DNA of 7,216 nt from Chitinophagaceae bacterium (GCA_016786525.1 JAEUVW010000136.1:1-7216), one strand, 5' to 3'; positions 1 to 6,709 are shown, counted from the stretch's first letter. Notes: generated from the sequence alone by a model not told the origin. Translations and numbers: made by a program.

Positions 1-314
1 AATTCGCCGCCTTTATTGTTCAGCACAAAGGCCCTTTTCCCGCTTTCGGGTACCATGATGTTGAAGGTAAGGGGTGGGAACTCGTTTTGCTGGAACAATA
101 CTTCCACAGCCAGGGGGCCAGGAGCCAGGCGGGACAGCAAGGCATAGTTTTTGCCGTAGCGGGGCATCATCGTGCCTTCTACACGCGTGTAGATCGGGGT
201 TTTCTTGTCGCCTTGTATATAGATGTAGGAAAAGCCCTGTGCCTGTGCAGGCAAGGCCAGCAGCTGAAGGGCCAGCAGCAGCAGCCCTGCTAAATAATTT
301 CGTTTACTGTTCAT
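1..314 (-). CDS. Secreted protein of unknown function, N-terminal 104 residues (3' end outside window)
   Basis: An open frame starts at ATG 314-312 and runs off the left edge of the window without a stop. The first 26 residues look like a Sec signal peptide: a short basic start (MNSKRNY), a leucine-rich core, then an Ala-Gln-Ala-Gln cleavage region, so the mature protein should be periplasmic or surface-exposed. The mature part begins FSYIYIQGDKKTPIY and has alternating hydrophobic residues typical of a beta-sandwich. It includes a stretch around residues 47-90 with PRYGKNYALLSRLAPG and LFQQNEFPPLTF. I recall similar N-termini on Chitinophagaceae secreted proteins but cannot name a family. 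The start lies 6 bases after the stop of the biotin carrier gene, so the two are probably co-transcribed. No function is assigned. Confidence 0.75.
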   Translation of the reverse strand, partial: MNSKRNYLAGLLLLALQLLALPAQAQGFSYIYIQGDKKTPIYTRVEGTMMPRYGKNYALLSRLAPGPLAVEVLFQQNEFPPLTFNIMVPESGKRAFVLNNKGGE

Positions 315-320
315 CCGCTT

Positions 321-821
321 TTATTCCATTTCGATTAACACAGTGCCTTTTTCTACGGCACTTTTTTCCTCAACCCTGATGGCTTTGATGGTTGCCGTGC
401 CTGTGGCTTTGAGCACGTTTTCCATTTTCATCGCTTCCAGGATCAGCAGGCCGTCTCCTTTCTGTACCACCTGTCCCGGTGTCACCAGCACTTTGAGCAC
501 CAGCCCCGGCATAGGAGCTTTCAGCGGCGCTGCTTTCTGCATGGCCGCCAGGTTAATGCCCATCTTGTCCAGCAGCAGGTCTATGTCTTCGCGGATGGCC
601 AGGGTATAGCGCTGGCCTTCGATACGGAGTACCAGTTCTTTGTTGTCTTTATCGATCTTCTCTACCTGGCCGGTATAGCTTTTGTTGTCCAGCAGCAGGC
701 TGACCTGCCCGTTGGGCTGCCATTGGATATCGGCACCGGCAGCCTGGCCGTTGATCAGCCATTGTGCGCCGTCTTTTTCGATCTCGAATGGGGAACCGTT
801 ATTGACTTTGATCTGTAACAT
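321..821 (-). CDS. Biotin carboxyl carrier protein (acetyl-CoA/propionyl-CoA carboxylase type biotinyl subunit)
   Basis: This 166-residue protein carries the swinging biotin arm of a multi-subunit biotin-dependent carboxylase, probably an acyl-CoA carboxylase, in the cytoplasm. The C-terminal biotinyl-lipoyl domain (about residues 97-166) starts with PLKAPMPGLVLKV, has the biotinylation motif EAMKMEN with the acceptor lysine at Lys132, and ends with a beta-hairpin rich in Val and Ile. Residues 1-80 form a separate beta-rich N-terminal region, as in Bacteroidota carriers of about 160 residues. The Pro/Ala-rich linker of E. coli AccB is absent, so this resembles the carrier of propionyl- or methylmalonyl-CoA type complexes more than true AccB. 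No biotin carboxylase or carboxyltransferase gene lies in the window, so its partner enzyme is unknown. The start is ATG 821-819, preceded by an A-rich stretch instead of a clear Shine-Dalgarno. Confidence 0.9.
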   Translation of the reverse strand: MLQIKVNNGSPFEIEKDGAQWLINGQAAGADIQWQPNGQVSLLLDNKSYTGQVEKIDKDNKELVLRIEGQRYTLAIREDIDLLLDKMGINLAAMQKAAPLKAPMPGLVLKVLVTPGQVVQKGDGLLILEAMKMENVLKATGTATIKAIRVEEKSAVEKGTVLIEME

Positions 822-844
822 GTAATTTTTTGGAATAAAGTATG

Positions 845-852
845 CAAAAATA
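845..852 (-). promoter_or_regulatory. Possible -7 promoter element for the biotin carrier gene
   Basis: On the minus strand these bases read TATTTTTG, an exact match to the Bacteroidota -7 element TAnnTTTG. It lies 23 bases upstream of the biotin carrier start codon, in the 49-base gap after recQ. No TTTG is seen 19-21 bases further upstream, so the -33 half is missing. Either the promoter is weak or the match is chance in an AT-rich gap. If real, the carrier gene and its downstream neighbour are expressed separately from the mqn-recQ operon. Confidence 0.35.
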
Positions 853-870
853 AGGGTTTTCAGACAGAGC

Positions 871-2790
871 TCAGGGTTTCGCCTGCAGATTGCCCTCTGC
901 GTTGAGCAGCAATAGTCCGTTGTCGATCAGCTGCCGCACCACTTGCGTGAGCAGGCCTGCCGGAGCATCTGATTGCTGCAGCAGGTCTGCCAGTGCGACG
1001 GCACCCCCGCTTTGTACGCGTTGCAGGATATCTGCGGCCAGTTGCTTCGGGTTGGCTGCCTCTTTCCCCTTCCCGGCGCAATAGCTGCAGTGTCCGCAGG
1101 AGGCGGGTGCCTGCTCATCAAAATAGGCCAGCAATAAGCGGGTGTAGCACTCCCGGTCATTTTGCAGGAAACGGATCATGGCTGTTGTGCGCGCCTGGTG
1201 CCGCTCCCGCAGCTTGCTGATGCGCTGCAGGTCCAGCTGCAGGTTGGCGGCCGGTACCCGGTAATGGTGAAAATACAGCTGCGGGCCTTCCCTGGCAGGC
1301 TGGTAATCGATGACGCCCATCAGGTTCAGTTGCTGCAAAGCGGTCTGTACATCTTCTTTTTTCATGTTCAGGTGCCGGGCCAGCATAAAAGTGTTGATCT
1401 GTACCGGGTGGTGAAAAATGCCGCTGAACAGGCGCAGCAGGCCGGTGGAGACCAGCGCTATAGCAGGATAACGTTTGTTGATCTCATCCAGCATATCCCG
1501 GCCGGTCATGAACTGTACGGTCGGCGCCCGCAGCAGCGATTCGCCCAGGGTCCAGAGTCCTTCCTGGGCCAGCAGGCGCAGGGCATGGGTAGCCGGTATG
1601 GCCTCCAGTTTAAAATTGAGCAGGAACTGCTGGAGGTCAAAGTCGTAATGCCGGTCGGGTTCGGCGCCGGTGGGCACCTGCAGGAAATCGCAGACATGCT
1701 GGTAGACTTTGCGCAGGTAGGGCAGAGGCGGGAAATAGGCTTCGGTACTGTTGTGCAGGCGTTCTATATCGGTATTATTGTACAAAGTAAGGGCCAGGGC
1801 TGGCTGCCCGTCGCGGCCGGCCCTGCCGGTTTCCTGGTAGTAAGCCTCCGGGTGTTCCGCCGGGTCAAAATGGATCACCGTGCGCACATTGGCTTTGTCG
1901 ATGCCCATGCCGAATGCCGTAGTGGCCACGATGACACTGAGTTCGTCCTGCATCCAGGCTTCCTGTACCTGTGTGCGTTGCGCCCGTTCCATACCGGCAT
2001 GATAAGCGCCGGCACGGATACCGTTTTGCAGCAGCAGTTTGGCCAGCTCTTCCGTTTTCCTGCGGCTGCGGCAGTAGATGACGGTGCAATGACTGTGCTG
2101 CAGGCAGTAGCGGACAATGGCCTGGTGCTTGTTTTCGGAATAGCTGATGCGGTAAAAGATATTGGGGCGGGCAAAACTTTTCCGGAACACGCTTGCCGCT
2201 TCTATATCCAGGCCGCTGCGGATATCCTTCAGTACGGCCTCCGTAGCGGTAGCGGTCAGGGCCACCAGGGGTACATCCGGCCATTCTTCGCGCAGGCTGC
2301 GGATCTGCAAAAACTCCGGCCTGAAATCGTGCCCCCATTGCGAAATGCAATGCGCTTCATCTACGGCAATGAGGCTGAGCCGCAACCCGGGCAACATCGA
2401 ACGGAACTGCCTGCTCTGCAGGCGCTCCGGCGACAGGTAAAGCAGCTTAAAGGCTCCGTTCCCGGCGGCTTCCAGCAGCTCCTGGCTTTCATCATAGCGC
2501 AGGCCGCCATGCAGGTAAGCCGCGGCAATGCCTTTTTGCGTCAGGCTGTGTACCTGGTCCTGCATCAGCGACACCAGTGGCGACACCACCAGGGTCAGCC
2601 CCGGCAGCATCAGGGCCGGTACCTGGTAGCAAAGTGATTTACCCCCGCCCGTAGGCAGTAGGGCAATGCAGCTCTTGCCGGCTAAAAGGGTGTCGATCAC
2701 CGCTTCCTGCTGCTCCCGGAAGGCCCCGAAGCCCCAGTAAGTGCTTAATATGGATTGTGCCTGTACGGACAAGGGCTCTGTTTTAAACAA
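871..2790 (-). CDS. recQ: RecQ-family ATP-dependent DNA helicase (short form without HRDC domain)
   Basis: A 639-residue superfamily 2 helicase that unwinds DNA 3' to 5' in recombination and repair. All helicase motifs are visible: motif 0 (FGAFREQQEAVI, 21-32), Walker A (LLPTGGGKS, 44-52), DEAH box with the RecQ aromatic loop (AVDEAHCISQWGHDFRPEF, 142-160), motif III (ALTATAT, 177-183), motif V (ATTAFGMGIDK, 289-299) and motif VI (YYQETGRAGRDG, 317-328). Four zinc-ligand cysteines follow at 548, 565, 568 and 571. They are displaced: about 190 residues with two winged-helix-like segments (about 385-425 and 460-510) separate helicase core from zinc module. A final winged-helix-like stretch fills 580-639, and there is no HRDC domain. 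No ATG fits the start. TTG at 2790-2788 is the first usable codon after an in-frame stop at 2815-2817, and it overlaps the end of the acyltransferase gene by 8 bases. A second TTG at codon 7 is the alternative. Confidence 0.93.
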   Translation of the reverse strand: MFKTEPLSVQAQSILSTYWGFGAFREQQEAVIDTLLAGKSCIALLPTGGGKSLCYQVPALMLPGLTLVVSPLVSLMQDQVHSLTQKGIAAAYLHGGLRYDESQELLEAAGNGAFKLLYLSPERLQSRQFRSMLPGLRLSLIAVDEAHCISQWGHDFRPEFLQIRSLREEWPDVPLVALTATATEAVLKDIRSGLDIEAASVFRKSFARPNIFYRISYSENKHQAIVRYCLQHSHCTVIYCRSRRKTEELAKLLLQNGIRAGAYHAGMERAQRTQVQEAWMQDELSVIVATTAFGMGIDKANVRTVIHFDPAEHPEAYYQETGRAGRDGQPALALTLYNNTDIERLHNSTEAYFPPLPYLRKVYQHVCDFLQVPTGAEPDRHYDFDLQQFLLNFKLEAIPATHALRLLAQEGLWTLGESLLRAPTVQFMTGRDMLDEINKRYPAIALVSTGLLRLFSGIFHHPVQINTFMLARHLNMKKEDVQTALQQLNLMGVIDYQPAREGPQLYFHHYRVPAANLQLDLQRISKLRERHQARTTAMIRFLQNDRECYTRLLLAYFDEQAPASCGHCSYCAGKGKEAANPKQLAADILQRVQSGGAVALADLLQQSDAPAGLLTQVVRQLIDNGLLLLNAEGNLQAKP

Positions 2791-3925
2791 GTGTTTTTTT
2801 ACGGTCGCGCCATTTCAGGAACGGGACTTCGATGTAGCGATGCAACAGGAAGGCGGCCGAAAAGGCAAGGCATACGTAAATTAAGAAAAAGACCACAGAT
2901 TGCCGTATACCCGATACGGGGAAATAGTGGCGCATCAGCTGTAACACAATATAGGCATGCGTCAGGTACAGGCTGTACGATAACAGGCTGATCCGCGTGA
3001 TCAGGGCTTTAAAGACCTTGTTCCCGGGTTCCCTGATGTACCAGGCAAAGGGCAGGATCAGCGAAAAGCACAGGGGATAGAGCGTATACAGGAAGGCATC
3101 CATGCAAAACTTAAAGCCTGCTGAAGTGTTGTAATAATTGAAGCGCGGATGGGTGCCCAGGTAGTTCAATACCGTGATGAACAGAACGGTGCACAGGCCT
3201 GGGATGAACAGCCACAGTTTCAGTTTTTTCAGGCGCTCCCGGTGAAAGTAGTGAAAGTAGGCCAGCAGTACGCCATAGGCTACGGCATCCAGGCGGAACA
3301 GCACCAGTTTCCTGATCCCCTTGTCAAAGTCTTCATAAAGCGGGTGAAAGGCATTGCCGGTCCTCAACAGTGCCAGGGCAAGGATATAGGTACAGAGCAC
3401 CGGCAGGAATAGTTCCTGCTTCCGTTTGTTGTGGCGCAGGAAATAAAACAGGAACGGCAGGGTGAGGTAAGACCATTCTTCCACACTGAGGCTCCAGGCT
3501 TCGCCAAAAACAGGCGGATGCGGGGTGAACAGGTTTTGCGTAAAGATGAAGAAGGAAAACGAGGTGGGCAGGAAAAAGATGAATTTGTTCAGGACGGCGA
3601 TGATCAGCATCACGGCATAGTACGCCGGCAGCGTACGCATCCAGCGCATTTTCCAGAAATGAAGCAGGTCCTGCGGTCCCTCCGTGGCCAGGTAAGTCCG
3701 GATCAGGATACCGCCGATCAGGAAGCCGCTGAGGCTGAAAAACAGTTCCACACCCATGACCCCCAGGTGGTGGTTCACGGCGATCAGTTTGCCGAGCACA
3801 GGGCCTACCAGGGGCAGTTTGATCAGCGGGAGCAGGATGTCTATGGTATGCGCCACCAGCACCAGGCTGATCGCGGTTGCCCGGACCAGGTCCAGTCCGA
3901 ATATCCTCTTTTGGCTGAGGCTCAT
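2783..3925 (-). CDS. Integral-membrane acyltransferase (acyltransferase 3 / OafA-YrhL family)
   Basis: A 380-residue polytopic membrane protein of the family that transfers acetyl or other acyl groups to sugars on cell-surface or secreted glycans. Family hallmarks are visible. The first membrane segment has GLDLVRATAISLVLVAH with Arg15 and the conserved His26. Then come GVELFFSLSGFLIGGIL (58-74), the Arg-rich loop WKMRWMRTLP (91-100), AWSLSVEEW (143-151), the RLD motif in LFRLDAVAYG (209-218), and a late SLYLTHAYIV (318-327). About ten hydrophobic segments can be counted. The protein ends in a basic tail (RDRKKTLV) with no SGNH domain, so it is the membrane-only version. Its ATG shares one base with the mqnD stop (TGATG), and its end overlaps recQ by 8 bases. 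The substrate cannot be told. A role in menaquinone synthesis is not expected from the family, so the operon position is probably convenience of expression. Confidence 0.9.
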   Translation of the reverse strand: MSLSQKRIFGLDLVRATAISLVLVAHTIDILLPLIKLPLVGPVLGKLIAVNHHLGVMGVELFFSLSGFLIGGILIRTYLATEGPQDLLHFWKMRWMRTLPAYYAVMLIIAVLNKFIFFLPTSFSFFIFTQNLFTPHPPVFGEAWSLSVEEWSYLTLPFLFYFLRHNKRKQELFLPVLCTYILALALLRTGNAFHPLYEDFDKGIRKLVLFRLDAVAYGVLLAYFHYFHRERLKKLKLWLFIPGLCTVLFITVLNYLGTHPRFNYYNTSAGFKFCMDAFLYTLYPLCFSLILPFAWYIREPGNKVFKALITRISLLSYSLYLTHAYIVLQLMRHYFPVSGIRQSVVFFLIYVCLAFSAAFLLHRYIEVPFLKWRDRKKTLV

Positions 3926-4758
3926 CAGTAAAAAATATTGGAGCTTAGTTGTTCTTCGTTCAATAAGCCGGCTTCTTTCGCTTTGCGAAACAGGGTTTCG
4001 ATAGAATGCACGCCGGTGCTGCCCAGGTCTGTGGTAAACTCGTTCACGTAGAGCTGTATGTGCTGCCGCATCACGGCTTCTTCCATTTCCTGCGCGTTGT
4101 TGGTGACAAAGTCGCTGAGTACAGGGTAGGTATTCCAGGAGTACAGCACGCTCTCCCGGATCAGGGCATCCACCCGGGCGATCAGGCTTTGTTCAAAGCT
4201 CCGTTTCATCACAATACCGCCCAGGGGTATGGCCGCTTTCATTTCGTTTTCCCACCAGTCGCCCAGGTCGGCTACTTTGTGCAGGCCCTTTGCCGCATAG
4301 GTAAAGCGTCCTTCGTGTATGATGAGCCCTGCATCGAAGCTGCCGTCGAGCACGGCTTGCTCAATGGCACTGAATACGAGTTCCGTCTTGTTCTGTGCAC
4401 CGGGTGCGGCCATGCTCAGCAGCAGGTTGGCCGTGGTTTTCACCCCCGGTATGGCGATGCTGCAGGGGTCGATGTCTTTAAAATTCAGCGGCTTTTTGCT
4501 CACCAGCAGGGGGCCTACGCCTTTGCCCAGGGCGCTGCCCGCATGCAGCAGGGCATAGGGGCCAGAAAGATTGAGGTAAGTGCCATAGCTGAGTTTGGTG
4601 ATGTCCAGCTGTCCCCGCAGGGCCATTTCGTTCAGGGTTTCCACGTCTTCCATCACGTAGTCGAAGCACAGGTCCCGGGTATCGATCAGGCCATTGACCA
4701 TAGCATCAAAAATAAACGTATCGTTGGGGCAGGGGCTGAATCCTAAAGTCAGTTTCAT
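3925..4758 (-). CDS. mqnD: 1,4-dihydroxy-6-naphthoate synthase (MqnD), futalosine pathway of menaquinone synthesis
   Basis: A 277-residue enzyme that converts cyclic dehypoxanthinylfutalosine to 1,4-dihydroxy-6-naphthoate, a late ring-forming step of futalosine-dependent menaquinone synthesis. The fold is that of periplasmic binding proteins, but no signal peptide is present and it should act in the cytoplasm. Recognisable MqnD segments are LGFSPCPNDTFIF (5-17), MEDVETLNEMAL (36-47), TKLSYGTYL (54-62), GSALGKGVGPL (74-84) and LIIHEGRFTY (145-154). His148 in the last segment is in the place of the catalytic histidine known from the Thermus enzyme. The frame is open 21 codons further upstream, but those residues do not resemble MqnD. 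ATG 4758-4756 begins MKLTLGF and overlaps the mqnB stop as ATGA, which decides the start. It lies directly downstream of mqnB, another gene of the same pathway. Confidence 0.95.
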   Translation of the reverse strand: MKLTLGFSPCPNDTFIFDAMVNGLIDTRDLCFDYVMEDVETLNEMALRGQLDITKLSYGTYLNLSGPYALLHAGSALGKGVGPLLVSKKPLNFKDIDPCSIAIPGVKTTANLLLSMAAPGAQNKTELVFSAIEQAVLDGSFDAGLIIHEGRFTYAAKGLHKVADLGDWWENEMKAAIPLGGIVMKRSFEQSLIARVDALIRESVLYSWNTYPVLSDFVTNNAQEMEEAVMRQHIQLYVNEFTTDLGSTGVHSIETLFRKAKEAGLLNEEQLSSNIFY

Positions 4759-5429
4759 GACAATGCAAAAAGTTGTTGTAAAGATTGGTTGAGGTTGCCG
4801 ATCGCCAGGCCGATGTTCCATTCGGCCCGGTTGCGCGGTGTTACGTAGTTGGATACGGCCCTGAGCTGCAGGAAGGGCAATTGGTGCTGCAGGCAGGCAT
4901 AGTGAAAACTGATGCCTTCCATGCTTTCGAGCTGTGCCCCGTAGGCTTTCCGGCGCCGTTCTATCGTTGCCGTTTGCCCGCTCACGGTATTCACGCTCAG
5001 CGCATCGGCAAAGGGCAGGTCTTCCCCGGCTGCAAAGGGATGCTCATTGATGAGCCGGCCTTGTGTAAAAGGTGCGGTATCAGCAGCCAGGAAACCCAGG
5101 TCGAAGATGTCGATGTAGCCGTCGCGGTCTTCTGCGCCCAGGTCCCCGTATTGTTCAGACCTTACACCCAACACAGTACCCAGGGGTATGGAACTGTCGA
5201 AGCTGCCGGCAATACCGGCCTGTACGGCTGCGTCATAGGCCTGTACGGCCAGGCGGGCAGACAGGGCATAGGCCGAGGCCATCATGCCCACACCGGTAAT
5301 GAGGATGTGGATCTGCCAGGTTCCGCCTTCAAAGCAATCCTGCTCTTCCTGCCGGAAATGCGTTTCCAGGTAGGCCAGGAAGGGCTCGATTTCGGCTTTT
5401 GTGGCCGCGCACAGCAGTACTTTTTTCAT
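4755..5429 (-). CDS. mqnB: Futalosine hydrolase (MqnB), nucleosidase of menaquinone synthesis
   Basis: A 224-residue cytoplasmic nucleosidase of the MTA/SAH nucleosidase (PNP/UDP phosphorylase) superfamily. MqnB removes hypoxanthine from futalosine to give dehypoxanthinylfutalosine. Visible landmarks are the N-terminal strand MKKVLLCAATKAEIEPF with a Glu in the position of the general acid loop (Glu13), the glycine-rich ITGVGMMASAYAL (44-56), AGIAGSF (71-77), SVNTVSG (145-151), the ribose-binding Met-Glu in ESMEG (168-172), and LRAVSNYV (189-196). Asn194 takes the place of the Asp found in MTA/SAH nucleosidases. SNYVxxRNRAEWNIxxAI at the C-terminus is typical of MqnB. The frame stays open 23 codons upstream, but ATG 5429-5427 is chosen because the protein begins at the first strand of the fold and has an AAGGA seven bases upstream. 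It is the first gene of the minus-strand operon and overlaps mqnD by 4 bases. Confidence 0.93.
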   Translation of the reverse strand: MKKVLLCAATKAEIEPFLAYLETHFRQEEQDCFEGGTWQIHILITGVGMMASAYALSARLAVQAYDAAVQAGIAGSFDSSIPLGTVLGVRSEQYGDLGAEDRDGYIDIFDLGFLAADTAPFTQGRLINEHPFAAGEDLPFADALSVNTVSGQTATIERRRKAYGAQLESMEGISFHYACLQHQLPFLQLRAVSNYVTPRNRAEWNIGLAIGNLNQSLQQLFALS

Positions 5430-5436
5430 CCGTATA

Positions 5437-5441
5437 TCCTT
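5437..5441 (-). promoter_or_regulatory. Shine-Dalgarno-like AAGGA that decides the mqnB start
   Basis: The minus strand reads AAGGA, then seven bases (TATACGG), then the ATG at 5429. This is one of the few recognisable Shine-Dalgarno sequences in the window. It favours the MKKVLL start over an in-frame ATG five codons earlier, which overlaps the site, and over the longer open frame. Confidence 0.5.
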
Positions 5442-5557
5442 CATAATGATCCTGGTGGCAGGTCTGCAGGGTGGCAGACGGGAAATGATGCAGCGCATGG
5501 TCCCGCTTCAGGAAAATACTGCTGCCGCTTTCCTCTGGTGATGCAAGTAAAGACATT

Positions 5558-5588
5558 TTTGCCAAACGGGTGCAGAACCGTAATTTTG
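5558..5588 (+). promoter_or_regulatory. Bacteroidota consensus promoter for the pterin genes
   Basis: TTTG at 5558-5561, a 19-base spacer, then TAATTTTG at 5581-5588 matches the Bacteroidota sigma-ABfr pattern TTTG-N19-TAnnTTTG at every defined base. It ends 18 bases before the ATG of the pterin synthase gene, so transcription should start near 5594 with a leader of roughly a dozen bases. It lies in the 177-base region between the divergent mqnB and pterin operons. No equally good site was found for the minus-strand operon. Confidence 0.75.
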
Positions 5589-5606
5589 CGGATTAATTTT
5601 TAGCAA

Positions 5607-6017
5607 ATGGTTTATTTAACGCGGGTAGAGCACTTCAATGCGGCGCACAAACTGCAAAACCCGGCCTGGTCTGAGGAGGAGAATGCCGCTGTGTTCGGCA
5701 AATGCGCGAATGCCAACTGGCATGGCCACAATTATGAGCTGCACGTGACGGTAAAGGGCGAACCCAACCCCCAAACGGGCTTTGTCTGCAATGCCAAGGA
5801 GTTGAGCCGCCTCATCAAAGATGTGATCGTAGAGCAGGTAGACCACCGCAACCTGAACCTGGATGTGCCTTTTATGAAAGGAAAGTTTACCAGCGCCGAA
5901 AACCTGGTGATCGGCATCTGGGGCGAGCTGAAACCGCATATTGAGCAGATGGGTGTACAGCTGCACAAACTGAAGCTCAACGAAACGCCTAATATTTATG
6001 TTGAATATATGGGGTAA
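5607..6017 (+). CDS. 6-pyruvoyl-tetrahydropterin synthase / 6-carboxytetrahydropterin synthase family protein (Cys-x5-HGH subtype)
   Basis: A 136-residue zinc enzyme of the COG0720 (T-fold) family that acts on dihydroneopterin triphosphate. Zinc ligands are His14 (FNAAHKL), His39 and His41 (WHGHNYEL). The catalytic Cys is Cys33 in FGKCANANWHGHNY, with Asp79-His80 in VDHRNLNLDVPF. The pterin-anchoring Glu is Glu126 in LNETPN. The Cys-x5-His-Gly-His spacing and surrounding text (SEEENAAVFGKC, HNYELHVTVKGEPNPQTG, DHRNLNLDVP) closely resemble animal 6-pyruvoyl-tetrahydropterin synthase, whereas classical bacterial QueD has Cys-x3-His-Gly-His. The product is therefore either 6-pyruvoyl-tetrahydropterin (biopterin route) or 6-carboxytetrahydropterin (queuosine route); automatic annotation would say QueD. 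folE follows 51 bases downstream and makes its substrate. ATG 5607 is the only sensible start, with a short A-rich leader. Confidence 0.92.
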   Translation: MVYLTRVEHFNAAHKLQNPAWSEEENAAVFGKCANANWHGHNYELHVTVKGEPNPQTGFVCNAKELSRLIKDVIVEQVDHRNLNLDVPFMKGKFTSAENLVIGIWGELKPHIEQMGVQLHKLKLNETPNIYVEYMG

Positions 6018-6040
6018 CAGTCTGAATGGACTGCTGTTAC
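6014..6040 (+). other. Inverted repeat between the pterin synthase and folE
   Basis: GTAACAG (6014-6020) and CTGTTAC (6034-6040) are perfect inverted repeats, and the stem can extend by TC/GA with a three-base CTG bulge, closing on a TGAATG loop. The synthase stop codon (6015-6017) lies inside the left arm. No T-run follows, so it is not a standard terminator. It may act as a partial attenuator or mRNA-stability hairpin between the two pterin genes. Confidence 0.4.
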
Positions 6041-6068
6041 CGGCATATGCACACTCAAAACACCTATT

Positions 6069-6665
6069 GTGGCTTACAAAAAAACAGAAGAATACGACCA
6101 GGAGGTCACCGAAGGCCTGATCCGCAATTATGCTTCGGCCATTTCCCTGCTGGGGGAAGATATTGAACGCGAGGGCATCCAGAAAACGCCGGAACGTGTG
6201 GCCAAGGCGATGCAGTACATCACGCAGGGCTACCAGATGAATGCCAGGGAGATCCTGGATTCAGCTAAATTTCATGAATCGTACAGTGAAATGGTGATCG
6301 TAAAGGATATCGAACTGTACTCGCTGTGCGAGCACCATATGTTGCCCTTCTTCGGGAAGGCGCATGTAGCCTATATCCCGGACGGCGTCATTACCGGCCT
6401 GAGCAAGATCGCACGGGTGGTGGATTGCTTTGCCCGCCGCCTGCAGGTACAGGAGCGCCTGACGCATGAGATACTGGATGCCATCCAGGAGTCCCTGCAG
6501 CCCCTGGGCGTGGCGGTGGTCATCGAAGCACAGCACCTGTGTATGATGATGCGGGGGGTGCAAAAGCAGAATAGTGTGACCACAACTTCGGCGTTCAGCG
6601 GGCAATTTGAAAAAAATGAGACCCGCAGTGAGTTCCTCCGCCTGATTTCTGCAAAACTGAATTAG
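6069..6665 (+). CDS. folE: GTP cyclohydrolase I (FolE, type IA)
   Basis: A 198-residue cytoplasmic enzyme that converts GTP to 7,8-dihydroneopterin triphosphate, the entry step to folate, biopterin and queuosine-type deazapurines. The zinc site is complete: Cys87 and His90 in YSLCEHHMLPFFGKAHV and Cys158 in QHLCMMMRG. His89 takes the place of the catalytic histidine next to the zinc ligand. Other family blocks are KTPERVAKAM (39-48), ITGLSKIARVVDCFARRLQVQERLT in two stretches (108-132), SVTTTSAFSGQF (169-180) and a C-terminal RSEFLRLI (186-193). The length fits bacterial FolE. The start is a GTG at 6069; no in-frame ATG lies between the upstream gene and codon 48, so GTG or another rare start must be used. 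It probably shares the promoter at 5558-5588 with the upstream synthase, which uses its product. Confidence 0.95.
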   Translation: MAYKKTEEYDQEVTEGLIRNYASAISLLGEDIEREGIQKTPERVAKAMQYITQGYQMNAREILDSAKFHESYSEMVIVKDIELYSLCEHHMLPFFGKAHVAYIPDGVITGLSKIARVVDCFARRLQVQERLTHEILDAIQESLQPLGVAVVIEAQHLCMMMRGVQKQNSVTTTSAFSGQFEKNETRSEFLRLISAKLN

Positions 6666-6672
6666 TTTTTTT
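6653..6672 (+). terminator. Weak terminator-like hairpin at the end of folE
   Basis: AAAACT (6653-6658) and AGTTTT (6664-6669) pair around a five-base loop, and the T-run continues to 6672, seven Ts in all. The stop codon of folE lies within it. The stem is all AT except one pair, so termination would be weak. The downstream promoter-like site overlaps it. Confidence 0.25.
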
Positions 6673-6692
6673 CGCAAAAGCGATTATCTTTG
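6662..6692 (+). promoter_or_regulatory. Promoter-like site upstream of the GIY-YIG/tRNA segment
   Basis: TATCTTTG at 6685-6692 matches the Bacteroidota -7 element TAnnTTTG exactly. TTAG at 6662-6665, 19 bases upstream, matches the -33 element in three of four bases, and the spacing equals that of the pterin promoter. Transcription would start near 6698, giving a leader of about 160 bases before the GIY-YIG start codon. It could drive leader, nuclease gene and tRNA-Pro as one transcript, since I see no convincing promoter closer to the tRNA. Confidence 0.5.
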
Positions 6693-6695
6693 CCG

Positions 6696-6709
6696 CCCCT
6701 GCGAAGGGG
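6696..6709 (+). other. Short hairpin with a GCGA (GNRA) tetraloop
   Basis: CCCCT (6696-6700) and AGGGG (6705-6709) form a five-pair stem closed by GCGA, a stable GNRA tetraloop. It would sit at the very 5' end of a transcript from the promoter at 6662-6692. Its role is unknown; a 5' stabilising stem or the first helix of a structured leader are possible. Confidence 0.35.

Noticed and set aside
1162..2637. A 491-codon open frame on the plus strand opposite recQ
   Set aside because: It is antisense to a gene with complete helicase motifs, and its translation shows no recognisable domain, only the Gln/Ala/Gly-rich pattern expected opposite a GC-rich coding strand.
3431..3931. Plus-strand open frame opposite the acyltransferase
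   Set aside because: The translation is low-complexity and charged with no family resemblance, while the minus strand encodes a clear membrane protein.
4759..4821. 21-codon N-terminal extension of mqnD
   Set aside because: The extra residues lie wholly inside mqnB and do not resemble MqnD; the ATGA overlap marks the true start.
5329..5565. Minus-strand small frame (78 codons) upstream of and overlapping mqnB
   Set aside because: No recognisable family, and two thirds of it is out-of-frame sequence with mqnB; the intergenic part alone is too short to support a gene.
4785..5603. Plus-strand 272-codon frame opposite mqnB
   Set aside because: It is a mirror of the mqnB coding strand without motifs, and it would run to the start of the pterin synthase gene across its promoter.
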